NCBI GenBank assembly: GCA_905147135.1
Contig: LR990046.1
Span: 18,878,501 to 18,942,500 of the forward strand
DNA: 64,000 nucleotides
DNA from: Blastobasis lacticolella
Lineage: Eukaryota; Arthropoda; Insecta; Lepidoptera; Blastobasidae
Direction: 5' to 3'
The translations under genes were made by a program, and so were the position numbers. Below, piece after piece: positions 1 to 11,241 of the stretch. The notes beneath the pieces are model-generated. The model had not been told where the DNA came from and made no database searches. It worked only from the letters and a program-made list of their open reading frames with translations. The stretch's first letter is position 1, and the number at the start of each line of letters is the position of its first letter.

Positions 1-261
1 CGTTTTCGTTGACAAAATTGAAGCCAGTTTGACAACTAAGAAAGATGCAACTTAGTAATTTATTTATTTATTGGAGTACCAACAGCCATATAAAACCAAA
101 ATGCAACTAAAGTACCAGAAAACGAATTATGGAAAAGTTCGAACTCATGAAAGTTGCAACTCAACATCTGTCATTTTAATAACAATCACACGTTTGACAT
201 GCGATGCAATTGTAATGTCACTGCAACTGAGACGATTTCCGTACCAGAATCGAAGCCCTGG
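1..261. other. unassigned AT-rich sequence
   Basis: I see no gene, repeat boundary or RNA gene here. A short open frame at 71-268 has no recognisable domain and runs into a SINE fragment. Confidence 0.5.
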
Positions 262-312
262 ACGTTAGTATCCCGGTTGCGCTCTCGAGCACGAGGGCTC
301 GGGGTCCGCCTT
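262..312 (-). repeat. SINE-A 3'-end fragment
   Basis: Reverse complement of the conserved 3' part of the window's commonest SINE (called SINE-A here): a CCCGG-type block, the CGAGGGCNCGGGGTCCGCCTT core and the terminal CGTTAA. Only about 50 bp remain. Confidence 0.7.
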
Positions 313-530
313 AGCTTGGGCACTTGAAGTTGATGACGACTTTCCATTTTTTTTTTTTTTTTTTTTTATGACATGCAGTAGGCAAATAGGCAAGCGGGCC
401 ACCTGCTGGAAAGTGGTCACCACTGCCTATAGACATTAGCAACACCAAGAGTGTCGCCAATTCGTTGCCTACCTCTATACCACGTTGCTCTGGCAGCAAA
501 AAGACAAATGCCCTTCCACTGCCATACATA

Positions 531-786
531 CATACCTAGGACAAATAGTCCAGCTAGGTAGGTCCAATTTCGAGAACGAAGTCAATCGGCGAATCCAACT
601 CGGTTGGGCAGCGTTCGCGTCCCAATTACCCCAGTGTCTCAAGACGAAGATCTTTGACCAATGTGTGTTGCCAGTGATGACCTATGGTACAGAAACGTGA
701 CCGCTCACAATGGGTCTTATAAGAAAGCTCACTGTTACCAAAAGGGCAATGGAAAGGGCAATGCTCGGAGTCTCATGCGCGTTCGA
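531..786 (+). pseudogene. RTE-type LINE reverse transcriptase C-terminal remnant
   Basis: Translation gives YLGQ..., then NEVNRRIQLGWAAF, PQCLKTKIFDQCVLPVMTYG and, past a stop, a KRAMERAMLGVS-like segment. These are hallmarks of the region after the RT palm in RTE-clade LINEs, where the element normally continues toward an AGHI..R..GRW block. The frame is closed at 698-700 where a Trp codon has become TGA. The flank at 360-470 resembles the RTE 3'-UTR motif (GGGCCACCTG.TGGAAAGTGGTCACC). A dead fragment; family by recognition, not database search. Confidence 0.8.
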
Positions 787-2200
787 AAAAATTTAATGAA
801 AAAATAATAAGATGATTTTTTAAATTTTTTGTTTGTATGTTTATTCAAATCCGTCCGGAAACACTGGACGGATTTGAATAAAACTTTTTTGTTGTGTAGC
901 TATTAGCTATTAAGCATGGGCAACATATAGGGTACAATTAATTTTGGAAACATGAACACCTGATGTAGAACCAGACTAAACTAAATAAACTATATGGATA
1001 AGAAATACGGAAATGGGGCTAAATGGATTTTGATAGGGTTTTTACAATTTGATAGTTTGGGGTCCAACTTAAAATCTAGGCCATATTTCATCCAAGTATT
1101 TCGGTAGGGTAGAACCTGAGATACACCTCTCAGAGGTAATTTAAAATGGTCGCTTGGGAAAAAGATGAACTGCCCTAAAAACTATTTCCACGCGGACGAA
1201 GTCGAGAGTAAAAGCTAGTCTTCAATAGAAATACTAAATACTAACTGTTTTACGTTATTGGCGTCTCATTTTTAGAATAGAATAGAAATCATGTATTTGG
1301 TACTCCATGCACACACATCAACTTATACCTAAACAAGAGATATAAATCACACACAGCTTTATTTACCAAAAATATAACAATATAATATTTTCTTACTAAA
1401 GCTTGTCCCAATACGTTTGTTTTACATCTCTATTTCGATATTAGATTTAGCAAAAGTGGCCTACGATAGATATTCAGTTTCATAGAGAGCATTGAAGACG
1501 TCTTAGACGAAAATTCGATATTGACGGGGACTCAGACGCTGAAGATGATCTTTTATCACGGAGATTGGCAGCGGGCCTCCATCGCGGGGACATGGATAAA
1601 GCTCCTCATCTTTCACCAGCTATACAAAGTTTTTTTTTTAAAAGTCCTTTTATTACCATAGAAATAAATCATTGTTTATTACAAACAATTTTTTGTTACT
1701 ATTATGGCACAAAGTAATAACTTTGCTCTCTTTGGTTGATAATTTACACTTTATATGATACAAAATAACCAAAAATATTGCATTATTTTATTTTATTTGG
1801 AATGTTTTTTCCTAACAGTTTCGTAACACACTTCCAACTGTTTCCCCTAAATGGTCTTCTTGTCATGTGCAACTATGCCCTACAGCCAAACCACAATAAA
1901 CAAACTATAGAATATCACTAATTCCAGTCCTTATACACCCCTAAACCTTTCACAATAATCCTGATAACAAAAATTTTAAATACTGCAAAAAAAAGTTCAG
2001 CCTTATAAAGGGTTAATTTTGAAACAATTTATATTAAATGTCGTTAGTTTTATCTAAATGTTATTACCAAGCCAGCTGTATAAAAAATTACAGTTAGCTT
2101 TTAATCGGCATATACCTACGTTTCTTACAATGTTCTAATTTGTAATCGTTATTATTGCTGTGATTTGTTCATAAATCAATCATCATCATCATATGTTTTT
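787..2200. other. gene-free AT-rich stretch
   Basis: No coding exon recognised. At 828-880 an inverted pair (TATTCAAATCCGTCCG / CGGACGGATTTGAATA) forms a short hairpin resembling degenerate LINE tails. The rest is AT-rich and unassigned. Confidence 0.5.
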
Positions 2201-2208
2201 ATTTTTTG

Positions 2209-2275
2209 AGTATGACTCTTGTCGGTGAAGCACTCGCCACTCTTCTCTACTATCTGCCAACCTCTTCATCTCTTC
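2209..2275 (+). repeat. dispersed repeat D fragment
   Basis: Shares a GCCACTC.TCT.CT.TCTGCCAAC.TCTT.ATCTC core with 20398-20570 and, inverted, with 51030-51230. Non-coding interspersed repeat of unknown class. Confidence 0.6.
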
Positions 2276-2504
2276 ATAAATCAATAAAATAAATAAGTAA
2301 AATAATATTGTTATTGGATTAGCCGTTTCTAATTATTCCTAGTTTGGGAAGCAGGGCAACAAAAATTGTTATGTACTTATCACACCCGTCATTTAACATG
2401 TACCTTACTGTAATTTATAGATAAAAAAGAGTATTATTATATAATAAATTGAAGATTTTGCTTGTATAAAAGTTACAGTATCTGTCATTTTCGCCACACA
2501 AAAA

Positions 2505-2720
2505 TTAGAAAAAGAGGTTCTCCTCACAACAATTGCTATATTCATGTATGTTATTGTGCTCAAACTCATAACTTATAGTTGGTAACTTACTGAATAGTCG
2601 TTTGACATGTGCCGTTAGCGCGTTTTAGCATGCAGCGCCATCTCTCGAGCAAATATGTCAACAGTATGCATCAAATATCTAAAATTAAGATGATGGATTT
2701 CATAATTGCTATGGAAATAA
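2505..2720 (+). repeat. dispersed repeat E, copy 1
   Basis: Reads AGGTTCTCCTCACAA at one end and contains CGCGTT...GCATGCAGCGCCATCTC and ATCTAAAATTAAGATGATGG. The same sequence recurs inverted at 56935-57185, and its core again at 59735-59800. Probably a non-autonomous transposon. Confidence 0.65.
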
Positions 2721-3180
2721 ATGTATAGATCTTTATGTTATGGTACCATGTGCCGAACTGGGAATGTGTCGGGTGTAATATTTATGTTAATTGGTATTAA
2801 TTTCAATTTACCGAAAGTTTATACTCAGTCTCATTGTTCTATGTTCTCATCAACTTCTTCATTACATCTGTATTATAGATGCATCAGTCCTCCCGTGACC
2901 ATGATGCATGCAAGTGTGTCGAAATATCAGGCTACTCGTCAACAAAGGTACGCGGTAGGAAACCCGGAACATACCCTTAAAATATTGTTGTCAATGTCAA
3001 AACTGAGATAAACCACACATAAACTAGGGCGGTCGCGGGTTTATCTTTAGTACCACAGTTTGTCCGGAACCAAGCGTTAAACCATGTTTTAGAAAACAAG
3101 TTGGGCCATGGTTTAAACCTGTACTATCTTTAGACTTTGTTTAAACCATGTCTTGTAATATGACGGTATATGTCTAGTTC

Positions 3181-3452
3181 GGTTGGCCGTGTGGTGTCCG
3201 GCAGAGTAGAATAGCACCAACCCCTTACGCTCATGGGTGTCGTACAAGGCGACTAATGTTTTCGAGGCAAACGATCAAGAGTCTCCGTAGTTTGGAAAAT
3301 GGGCAGCAGCATTTTCCATTATTATATTTAAACACTGCGATCTCCAACCCGCCTGCCAAGCGTGGAGATTATAGCAATAACCTCCCCTTTCGTGGGAGAG
3401 GCCCTTAGTCCTGCAGTGGACTGTTACGGGCTCTGATGATGATGTCTAGTTA
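3181..3452 (+). repeat. SINE-B copy
   Basis: Begins near GGCCGTGTGGTGTCCGGCAG, contains GGGTGTCGTACAAGGCGACT and TGGGCAGCAGC, and ends CCTGCAGTGGACTGTTACGG with a GATGATGATG tail. Other copies in this window: 19347-19462, 22183-22398, 24290-24515 and 38676-38756. No open frame. Confidence 0.8.
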
Positions 3453-3667
3453 CCTGAATAACTGCACACTTACTGTGTCGCATTGCATTACGGAATTGCA
3501 CATTATGTCGTGTAACATAACACATTTGGGCTTTAGTTACGTGTTGAATGATACTCGGCATGTCATCTAAATTATAAACGCCAGGCGTTTTGAAATTTTG
3601 AAGATAAACTAGATTGGTAATATTAGTAATTTATAATTGTAAATTTAAGTAATAACTAAATCCTACG

Positions 3668-3768
3668 ATTGTCTTTGGCAGTGTGTCTTGCCAGCGTTGC
3701 CAGTGATGACTGACGGATTAGAGATGTGGTATATCACGAAGGGCCTCATAAGAGTCTGCACATAGAAA
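3668..3768 (+). pseudogene. short RTE LINE fragment
   Basis: Degenerate equivalent of the RTE segment at 531-786: a QCVLP...LPVMT.G.E.W stretch followed by a GLIR-like part. About 100 bp, heavily decayed. Confidence 0.5.
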
Positions 3769-3888
3769 ATGTATTTGAAAATCTATTCTTGGGGACCTTT
3801 ATCAACACAGTAGAACACAGAACAATGATTGTCAGGATTTTTATGTTTGTCTGTGCGCGCTAATCTAGAAACGGCTTAACCGTGACGG

Positions 3889-3980
3889 TTTATTTATTTA
3901 TTTATTTATTTATTTATTTCACAGTCTTACAGCAATGTACATTTGTTTACAATCAGATACAGATAAAAGTGGTACGGTTA
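3889..3980 (-). repeat. (TTTA)n-headed retroposon tail
   Basis: A (TTTA)n run is followed by CACAGTCTTACAGCAATGTACATTTG. Related (TTTA)n-headed segments occur at 26821-26907, 32122-32190, 52447-52510 and 57546-57648. On the minus strand this is a short 3' end with a (TAAA)n tail, as for target-primed retroposition. Confidence 0.55.
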
Positions 3981-3984
3981 ACGG

Positions 3985-4065
3985 CTTTCGTTGCTGATGT
4001 GCATAGGCGGCGGTGACCACTTTCCATCAGGTGGCCCGCATGCCTGTTTGTCTGCCGTATTACGT
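3985..4065 (-). repeat. RTE LINE 3'-UTR fragment
   Basis: Minus-strand copy of the block GTGGTCACC.CCGCC.ATG.ACAT also seen at 360-470 and 58425-58535 on the plus strand. Confidence 0.6.
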
Positions 4066-4079
4066 AAAAAACCGACATG

Positions 4080-5195
4080 GTTGCGGTTTTCACTAATATT
4101 TGTGGTAAGCTTCATCAAAAATTAGTGTTTCAATAAGTGAATTATCATGTTTTATTTTGAAGTATTTTCATACGAATTTTACGCATATAAAATTGCGAGC
4201 AAAATCCAGTCACCTATTAAAGAAATTAAAACATTCGCTTTCAGAATAACAATTCGAACTGAGAAATCCCAATGTTATAATACAGAGAATCGCACACCAC
4301 ATGCTTCACACTCACATGCCTACATGTAAGGAAAGAGATGGAAATTTAAGCGCACTCGTTCGCTCTATGACAGATTTACCGATCTAGATAGCATTCAGCC
4401 CGTGATTTATTCAATTTGTACAGCGGTCGCAATTAATTTGCCTTCAATTCGGAACGTTCGTCGAAAGTTTACGACTTTATTTGTGCTTTTTTACTGTTTA
4501 CCCTTCCGAAAAACAAAGCTGTAGTTGACTGATAAATTCTGCAATGGGCTCCTTGAAATGATTTATTGATTGTCCTAGCGGCTATCTGGCTAGCGGGATA
4601 TCTGCCAACTAGGGTCTTCTTTTATCAGCAAAATTTACTTATAGCAGTTTCCTACCAGAATCCATAATATCTGAAAAATTATTTTACGTAGGGCAACTGC
4701 CATTACGTAGAGAACAAATATCTAGCCAGGCACGGAAGGAGCAACCGGCTCAAGAAGCTATGGATTCAGCGATAGCTGAGTCCGATTCTGTACCCAATGT
4801 GGATTCTGAAGACCGAGCGAAAAGGAAAAGTGAGAAAGTGGACCCTGAGTTAAGTCAAGATGGACGCTATAATGATAAAGATGAGAACAGTCTCGTTCAA
4901 GTGTACTTAGTTGTTTCTCGTGTAAATGTATTTCTTATGAGATTCTTTAAACACGAAAGTGCCAAATGTAACAAAAAATTGTAACCTTAGTTCATACAAA
5001 TTTCGTCAAATGAGTGAGTAATTATTTTCTATTTCAACCTGTTGCAAATTGTTAACAGTCATTCTGTTACTAATTTTTCTTATTAATTTTTTATGCATTT
5101 AACACAATAAAGATACTTTGCTTATTAAACCTATTTTGATTTATGTGACATGATCATGCATAATCATTTATTTGCTTGCCATTACGAAATTCTAT
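4080..5195. other. mostly unassigned; possible LINE-tail scrap
   Basis: No convincing gene. Residues DSEDRAKRKSEKVDPELSQD (4801-4862, plus) resemble the RTE terminal segment (EDAEDRAKWRR...KADP) seen better at 35080-35250, so the open frame 4760-4984 is more likely an old LINE tail than a host gene. Confidence 0.45.
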
Positions 5196-5199
5196 TTTT

Positions 5200-5395
5200 T
5201 TATGCTACGCAGTGACAAACGTACAGACAGCCCCCCTGATGGTAAGCGGTAGCTGTCCCTATAACATCTAAGATTCATGAATTTGCAGACCCTCAGATGC
5301 GTTATCACTGAGAACTAAGATAAAATGCATCATGTCTGTAAAAGCCCTGGCCACCTTGTCCTACAAACCAGACGGAACACAACAATAAAATAGTT
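5200..5395 (+). repeat. dispersed repeat F, copy 1
   Basis: Starts TATGCTACGCAGTGAC, contains CCTGATGGTAAGCGGTAGCTG and GCGTTATCACTGAGA, and ends near GACGGAACACAACAA. Matched by 25728-25945 and, inverted, by 34090-34290. Non-coding. Confidence 0.7.
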
Positions 5396-5985
5396 TTCTA
5401 ATATTTCTTTTCATTAGATTTAGCTCCCGACTGGTACTTGAAAATGGTTTAATCCACTAGAGCTAAAAATACCTTCTTACTTTTATGTAAAACTTCAACA
5501 ATGTAGTAGTGTCAGCAAATATAAATCACGACGGCATACTTGGCTGACACGGATCAAAATTTTGGACCGACTCCAAATTCAATAATGGGACTCGGATTCA
5601 AGATACACAGGCCACCTATATTACATGTGTAAGCGATAGCATACGCCGACTATGTCTATACTATACTATGACTTCAAGGACCCATTCAATACCTACGAAT
5701 ACCTACACGTGTTACCGATGTTATCTCACTGTGTCTTATGTCTTAATAATAATAATAACTAAATTCTTTATTTCATTAACAAAAAGTACCTTAAAATTAT
5801 GGTTGCTGGAGACCCCTTTTAAGCTTAGCCTGTGTCAGGAGGCACATTATCTACTTATATCTATGGAATTGGTGCGTATATAATCATTATTCTACAATTA
5901 GATATTATGAAAACAATTTATTTAATTAAATATAAAATATATAACTTAAAAAATTATATAAATTTTCTTAATAAAGGTGTCAAAA

Positions 5986-6059
5986 GTGTGTGTGTGTGCG
6001 CGTGTGCATGTGTGTGTGTGCGTGTGTGTGTGTGTGCACGTGTGCGTCTTCGTGTGTGC
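5986..6059 (+). repeat. (GT)n microsatellite
   Basis: Imperfect GT/GC dinucleotide run of about 70 bp. It produces a cysteine/valine-rich artefactual open frame. Confidence 0.95.
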
Positions 6060-6321
6060 TTTTTTAGTAGCATTTATGAGTTTTAGATCATTTGAGTAGA
6101 GATTCCGTATTTGCGCGGCTAGAATAATGGTAAGCTATAGCAATTCAGTTCTTTATTCAGCCTATTGTACAGTATCGGCCTTAGAACTTGATACTGTCTC
6201 CGCGCAAAAGCGGACCGGTGTGTGGTGGAGGTGCAAACCGGCAGACCCCGACCAGCTTATTATCTATAGAAATCTAAATAAGTCAATTTATTTAGGTTTT
6301 TTCATTATCATCAACTATATC

Positions 6322-6628
6322 AGCTTGTCGTTAATGTCCCGGATATGCTTACGCGCGCGAAGGTCGGAGTCCGCCTTGACCATGATCCAGGATTTGGCAG
6401 ATCAATTAATTACAGTGGAGTGCCTGTGATCTGACTTCCGTGACTCTGTTAACAGAGGAACCTGACCAGATTGGATCATTGTTACACATTCAAGTCGCCT
6501 GAATGCGCAGGTTTCATTACGACGTTTACCCTCCCCTCAAGGGAAGAACATCGGTCAGTGTTCAACTAATTCATTGGTAGATACATGGCGAAACTGGGGT
6601 TCAAACCCTCGGGGTCTAGTCGTAACCC
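6322..6628 (-). repeat. SINE-A, near full length
   Basis: Minus-strand SINE-A: the 3' end (CCGGGACATTAACGACAAG in reverse) is at 6322 and the tRNA-like head lies at the right with a degenerate B box (GGTTCAAACCC). Internal landmarks present: CTGATCTGCC, GATCCAAT.TGGTCAGG, CATTCAGGCGACT. Confidence 0.8.
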
Positions 6629-6961
6629 GTAAAGCATTTAAAAATACAAAATATAGTTCATACTTCGCTTTATAATTAACTTTAACATGTATATTTTAAA
6701 TCTTAATTCACCCATTACGACTAAACCCTATTACAACAAATAAAATCTCCAGGTCTAAAATAGCTCTACTTAAAAACGACAAACAGAACACAGTTAAACG
6801 TTGGTGATACTAAATAATACTGTTACAAGCATTAAACTGCTGGAACAACCATGAAGAGGCGACCTGTGGGCAATTTATAGCGTTGTACGACAATGCTACG
6901 GCTTTATTTCTCCATTCAGAAACTGGTTTCAGTTTATATCTCTACATCGGTGCTGATATAC

Positions 6962-9356
6962 TGTAACTTCTCAGTCACCCTAATACCTAACTGTCTGTAT
7001 AAATACACACATACGAGTGTCAACCTATAAAGAGTAGACATAACATAATAAATATCATTTCATATATTGTGATTTGGCCGTAAGCAAGTGATCGTCTAGT
7101 TATTGATTTAAATTTTCAGACCTACTACGTTGTATACACATTTTGAAAAACGTCCCAAGGAATATGTAAGTTTTATAGAAATTCTCTGTAATTCAACTGC
7201 ACGAATATTCGGAAGACTATCGCAAATGAATAAAGTTTAGTTCACCTAAATAAAAGTATCAAAATCCTTAAAAATTAAACGAATGGAACATAAATCCACG
7301 TAAATAAGATGATTTAAATGTAATTCACGCAAATCGAAATAGTCAAACAATTTATAAAATCCGTACAAAAATCAAACAAAGTATAAGTAAAGTAAACATG
7401 CGACTTAGCTTTGACAGCACTCGAAACGGCAACGGATTCTTCTTTCTTCTGTGGCCACTCTAACCCTATGATTGCGAAACCCTAACGTTATCCTCACTTA
7501 AATAATATAGAATAGAGGCCATTAGGTCTCGGAAAACCTACCTAATCGATAAGGAACTGAGACTCCCAACACACCTCATATCTCAGCCAACCAGCAAAGC
7601 CTTCGAAATCAAACGAACCAGTGACCTATTGTCTACTTCGCTCAAACCGTCACACATATTCCGATCATCTCGTCAGACATTATTAAGGTCCTACCTATCG
7701 ACTCACGAGTCAAAGGAGAGACTATTATTTAAATTTTATTTACTTCGCGTGTGTAAGATGTGTGCCTATGTGAGGGACGATAACGACTCGGGCCAGGTTT
7801 CGATCCAAACTCGAGATTCATGTCCGTAGGAAAATGTCATTAAAGCTTTAAAAGCACAAAGGGTATTAAACGGAACATGGGCCAAAATCGTACCAGAATT
7901 CGGCGGCAAACCTAGGCGTAGACTTAGTTAGAGCGCCTAGGCCATCGAAGACCAAGTCGGGTTTCATGCCGGACTCATTCTCTTAGAGTGTATTCGATGT
8001 CACATCCGAAACTGTGTCCCAGGTTAGTTTTATAGTTTTTTATTCAGTGAGGGTGTGTACTGATGATATTTAATTTGGTAATATTTTCCTAAAAAATTGT
8101 GTTTTAATCGCCTTTCACACTTATGTTGAAATCTCTAAGAGCCCTAATAAATACTCTTAACTACCATAAAAGTAATGAAAATGTAACTTACGTTTCGAAA
8201 CTTAGAAACAAAGACAAATGTAAACAAACCAAATCACTGACACTACGTAGATTAAGAAATAGATAGAGAACGAAAGAAACGACACAGAGCTGAAAGATAA
8301 CACAAAATAATGAAGCACTAATTAATTTAACAAACTACACGCGAGTTGTAATGAATTTTTTCGAGGAAATTCGGAAAAGCCTGGGGTTTCTTAGTTACGG
8401 AAATGGATACGATGATGTTCACGCGACGCGACCCAAGGGCTGACTGTCTCGTTTCTCCTACTCTGGCCACCTTGCTTTAAATCGTTATCGTCTAAATTCC
8501 CACAGTTCAATATTACAAACAAACAAAAAAATGAAATATTTCTAAGTTTATGAGGTCTAAAGCGACTGCTCTTATAACGTTCGCACATCCATAAATTTTA
8601 CAAAATGTTCCTCTTAAACCGAAAATAGTTAAATGTTACAACAGCTAGGGATGTAGGGATGTGTGCATAAGACGTTTTATTTATTTATCGAGTCGATTAA
8701 ATTTAAACAACACAAACAAAATTACGTAACCAAATGGATTCGATGTGTAATTTCTTTAGACTTAAATTTATAATGTAGGGAGTTATAAGTAAACAATATA
8801 AAGACATTTTAGGTACTATAAACTCGATGTAATGTTTCATCAGACTGAGTATAGAGATATTTAATTCCTATGAAGCAAATCAATTTGAGTCCTCAAACAA
8901 GTAGATTAAAATTAAATTCTAGACTCGTTTAATATTTAAGTGTGCTTTTATTCAATTATTTATTTCGATATTTCGTTGGAACGTATTTGTATGAATTTCA
9001 CATCACTATCACTTGTGAGTATTTTTCTTGAGTCGCATACTTGACGCCAACCATTTAAGATATTCACGATATTTTGCCTGTCGTCCAACCAATCAATAGC
9101 GTAAATTTATTACGGGCTTTTGAAGTAAAATATTTCTCTTATCGTCAAATAAATTGTTTAAGTTTATTACAAAACCAAGTTTTGGTTAAGTATTTGAGAG
9201 CATTTGTTAAAAGAAATCATGATAAGCAAACTATTTTTAACCACACACTGCTCTGTGTATGATATACGTATTCATTTCCAAGTCCATAAACTACAACCAT
9301 ATGATATATAAATAAATTGTACGGTGACGAGCTCATGGTACATAGTGATCGTTACA
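6962..9356 (-). repeat. 3' LTR (left copy)
   Basis: 2,395 bp bounded by TGTAAC/GTTACA. Differs from the right copy at 7217 (C/T), near 7972 (T/A), 8110 (G/A), a 1-bp deletion near 8193, and about 8892 (C/A). Short open frames inside (7629-7829, 8391-8588, 9074-9262) are duplicated with the LTR and show no domain. Confidence 0.92.
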
Positions 9357-9357
9357 G

Positions 9358-9370
9358 AGCGCCCCTTTGA
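9358..9370 (-). promoter_or_regulatory. polypurine tract-like site
   Basis: On the minus strand, CAAAGGGGCGCTC lies directly against the 3' LTR start TGTAAC. This is the expected position of the plus-strand primer for reverse transcription. Confidence 0.6.
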
Positions 9371-11220
9371 TTTGAACATGTTCTTAATTCCTGAAGGGAA
9401 GAGGAACGTGGAAAATCATCACTTTAAAAACATGAAAACGACAAAGATGTCTAATCTAAATCGTCATATTTTAATTATGCGTTCTTTCTGATTCGCGTAC
9501 AGAATAAAAGCAAGCCTCGTACATTTCAAATTCTTAGATTGATTTGAAAATAACACTCATTTTATCCGTGCTCCAGGTACTCCCCTTTTAATAACCAAAC
9601 TTATTGAAGCTTGCGTTTTATCATTCTTCGCCCCTTGCAGTCTTAAAAAGTATAAAACCCAAAATAGAAAACTTATATTTTATGTTTGTCACTATTTGAC
9701 GTCAACATCGCAAACCCAATGTCACTCGCAAACTTTTTATAAAGGTCACAGTCACACCATCTGTGCTGAAAGTGATCCCTTTTTTCATACGCATCTGTCT
9801 TGGGGTGAATGACCGTGTGTTCGTTTTTTTATAAGTATTAACATTTCCGGATTCCCCTTTTTTTTGTTTACCAATAAGGCGGCAAGCAAGCGCACGGTCC
9901 GCCAGATGGTAAGCTTTTAAATCGCGTTATACTATTTGGAAGAGCAAAAAATGAAAAATAAGATGCACATATTAATTTCCTACGCAATTACTAATAAGCA
10001 AAACGCCCCTTAACATCTGCGACAAATATGTAGAAAGTCGGTCCGATTGAAAATAGAACATGTTCCTCAGAATCTACGGTTCAAACTCTTCCCGCACTAC
10101 ATACATACATATGTCGTAGATTACAATTTATTAAACCAAATTGTAATATTATTTCCTGCCAATGACTACATTTGTAATCATCGTAGTTTTAAGTTTGATC
10201 CTCTCTTGCGCCATTTACCGTTATATACTAATCGGTGCACGCTGCCAGCTAATAGTAGCGCTTTTTTTATTTCAAACCAATGGCAATTGAATATGTCAAG
10301 TGCTTTTGCGGGGAATGCGCGTCGCTTGGGAATTGCTGCGGGGCGGCAGGACGCTCGCTAGGATTGAGGAGGCACGCCCGCGATAATACTGTGTATCTAA
10401 CCTAACATTTGTTTACAATATATAACGTTGAATCCCGGGCTCCTATTTTCATCTCCACAAGAACTTAGCCCGAGAACGCCCATGATTCGACACATATATA
10501 CACAAAGCCATACTGTAGTATAGTTACTACAGTATGGCAGAGGTAGTCCTCGCTCCATGTAATTAAACTGAAGAATCGCATATGCATTGTATTACGCCCC
10601 TTAATTCTCTAAATCTTAAGATTTAGTATTCACATTTACAAAAATATTGCTTTAACTATTATTTTCTATTAGGTATTGAAATTTGAACAAAAGTGACGAG
10701 CTAAATGTACTTGTTCTACGCCCCTTATTTCTATAAATGTTTTAATTTAAGGAACACCAAGCTTTCCTACGTCCTCAAATCATCTTATATGTATAGAATT
10801 CTTCACTTTAATCTTTAAAGTTTCCATTACTAAAATTTTGAATGCACATGATAAACTACAGTCACTCAACGCCCCTTAGATAAAAAAAAATAACGCTGTC
10901 GAATAATTTGTTGTAATTAGCAAAGACGTGGTTTATTGAACGAATACAGTAATTTTAAATTCGTCTATGTCCAAATCCAAAATGATACAAAAAAGGACCT
11001 CAGCTGTTCTAACTGATGAGTGACCCATATTTTTTTCATTAAGCAACAAAAAATGCATTCCTTGTGAAGAGCGAACGACCCAAGATATTCACAATCGGTT
11101 TATTTTTTTGTTTTCGCAGAAAAGCTAACGGTTATGACATGCTACGTTGTGTTTCATAGTAACCAGGTTCTTTTGTCGCGTAATTGAATCAATTTAATTC
11201 AATTTTTAATGACGCAATTA

Positions 11221-11237
11221 TCCTGGTCACGGCACCA
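11221..11237 (-). promoter_or_regulatory. primer binding site-like sequence
   Basis: Minus-strand TGGTGCCGTGACCAGGA begins 4 nt inside the 5' LTR edge. TGG is the complement of a tRNA CCA end. The tRNA species cannot be named from sequence alone. Confidence 0.65.
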
Positions 11238-11241
11238 AATC

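Larger units (their letters stand above)
9357..11241 (-). mobile_element. LTR element interior, non-coding
   Basis: About 1.9 kb between the LTRs, AT-rich, with no minus-strand open frame of note. A plus-strand open frame at 10047-10361 (104 codons) is antisense to the element and has no recognisable domain. CGCCCCTT occurs six times (9360, 9629, 10004, 10595, 10719, 10870), each an AAGGGGCG on the element's sense strand. 9868-9915 carries a scrap of an RTE-like 3' motif. Confidence 0.75.

Noticed and set aside
5832..6086. Cysteine/valine-rich 84-codon frame
   Set aside because: Artefact of the (GT)n microsatellite.
7629..9262. Duplicated short ORFs at 7629/11909, 8391/12672 and 9074/13355
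   Set aside because: Identical because the LTRs are identical; no domain, and two of the three are antisense to the element.
10047..10361. 104-codon plus-strand frame
   Set aside because: Lies antisense in the LTR element interior, no recognisable domain, ordinary chance length for this region.
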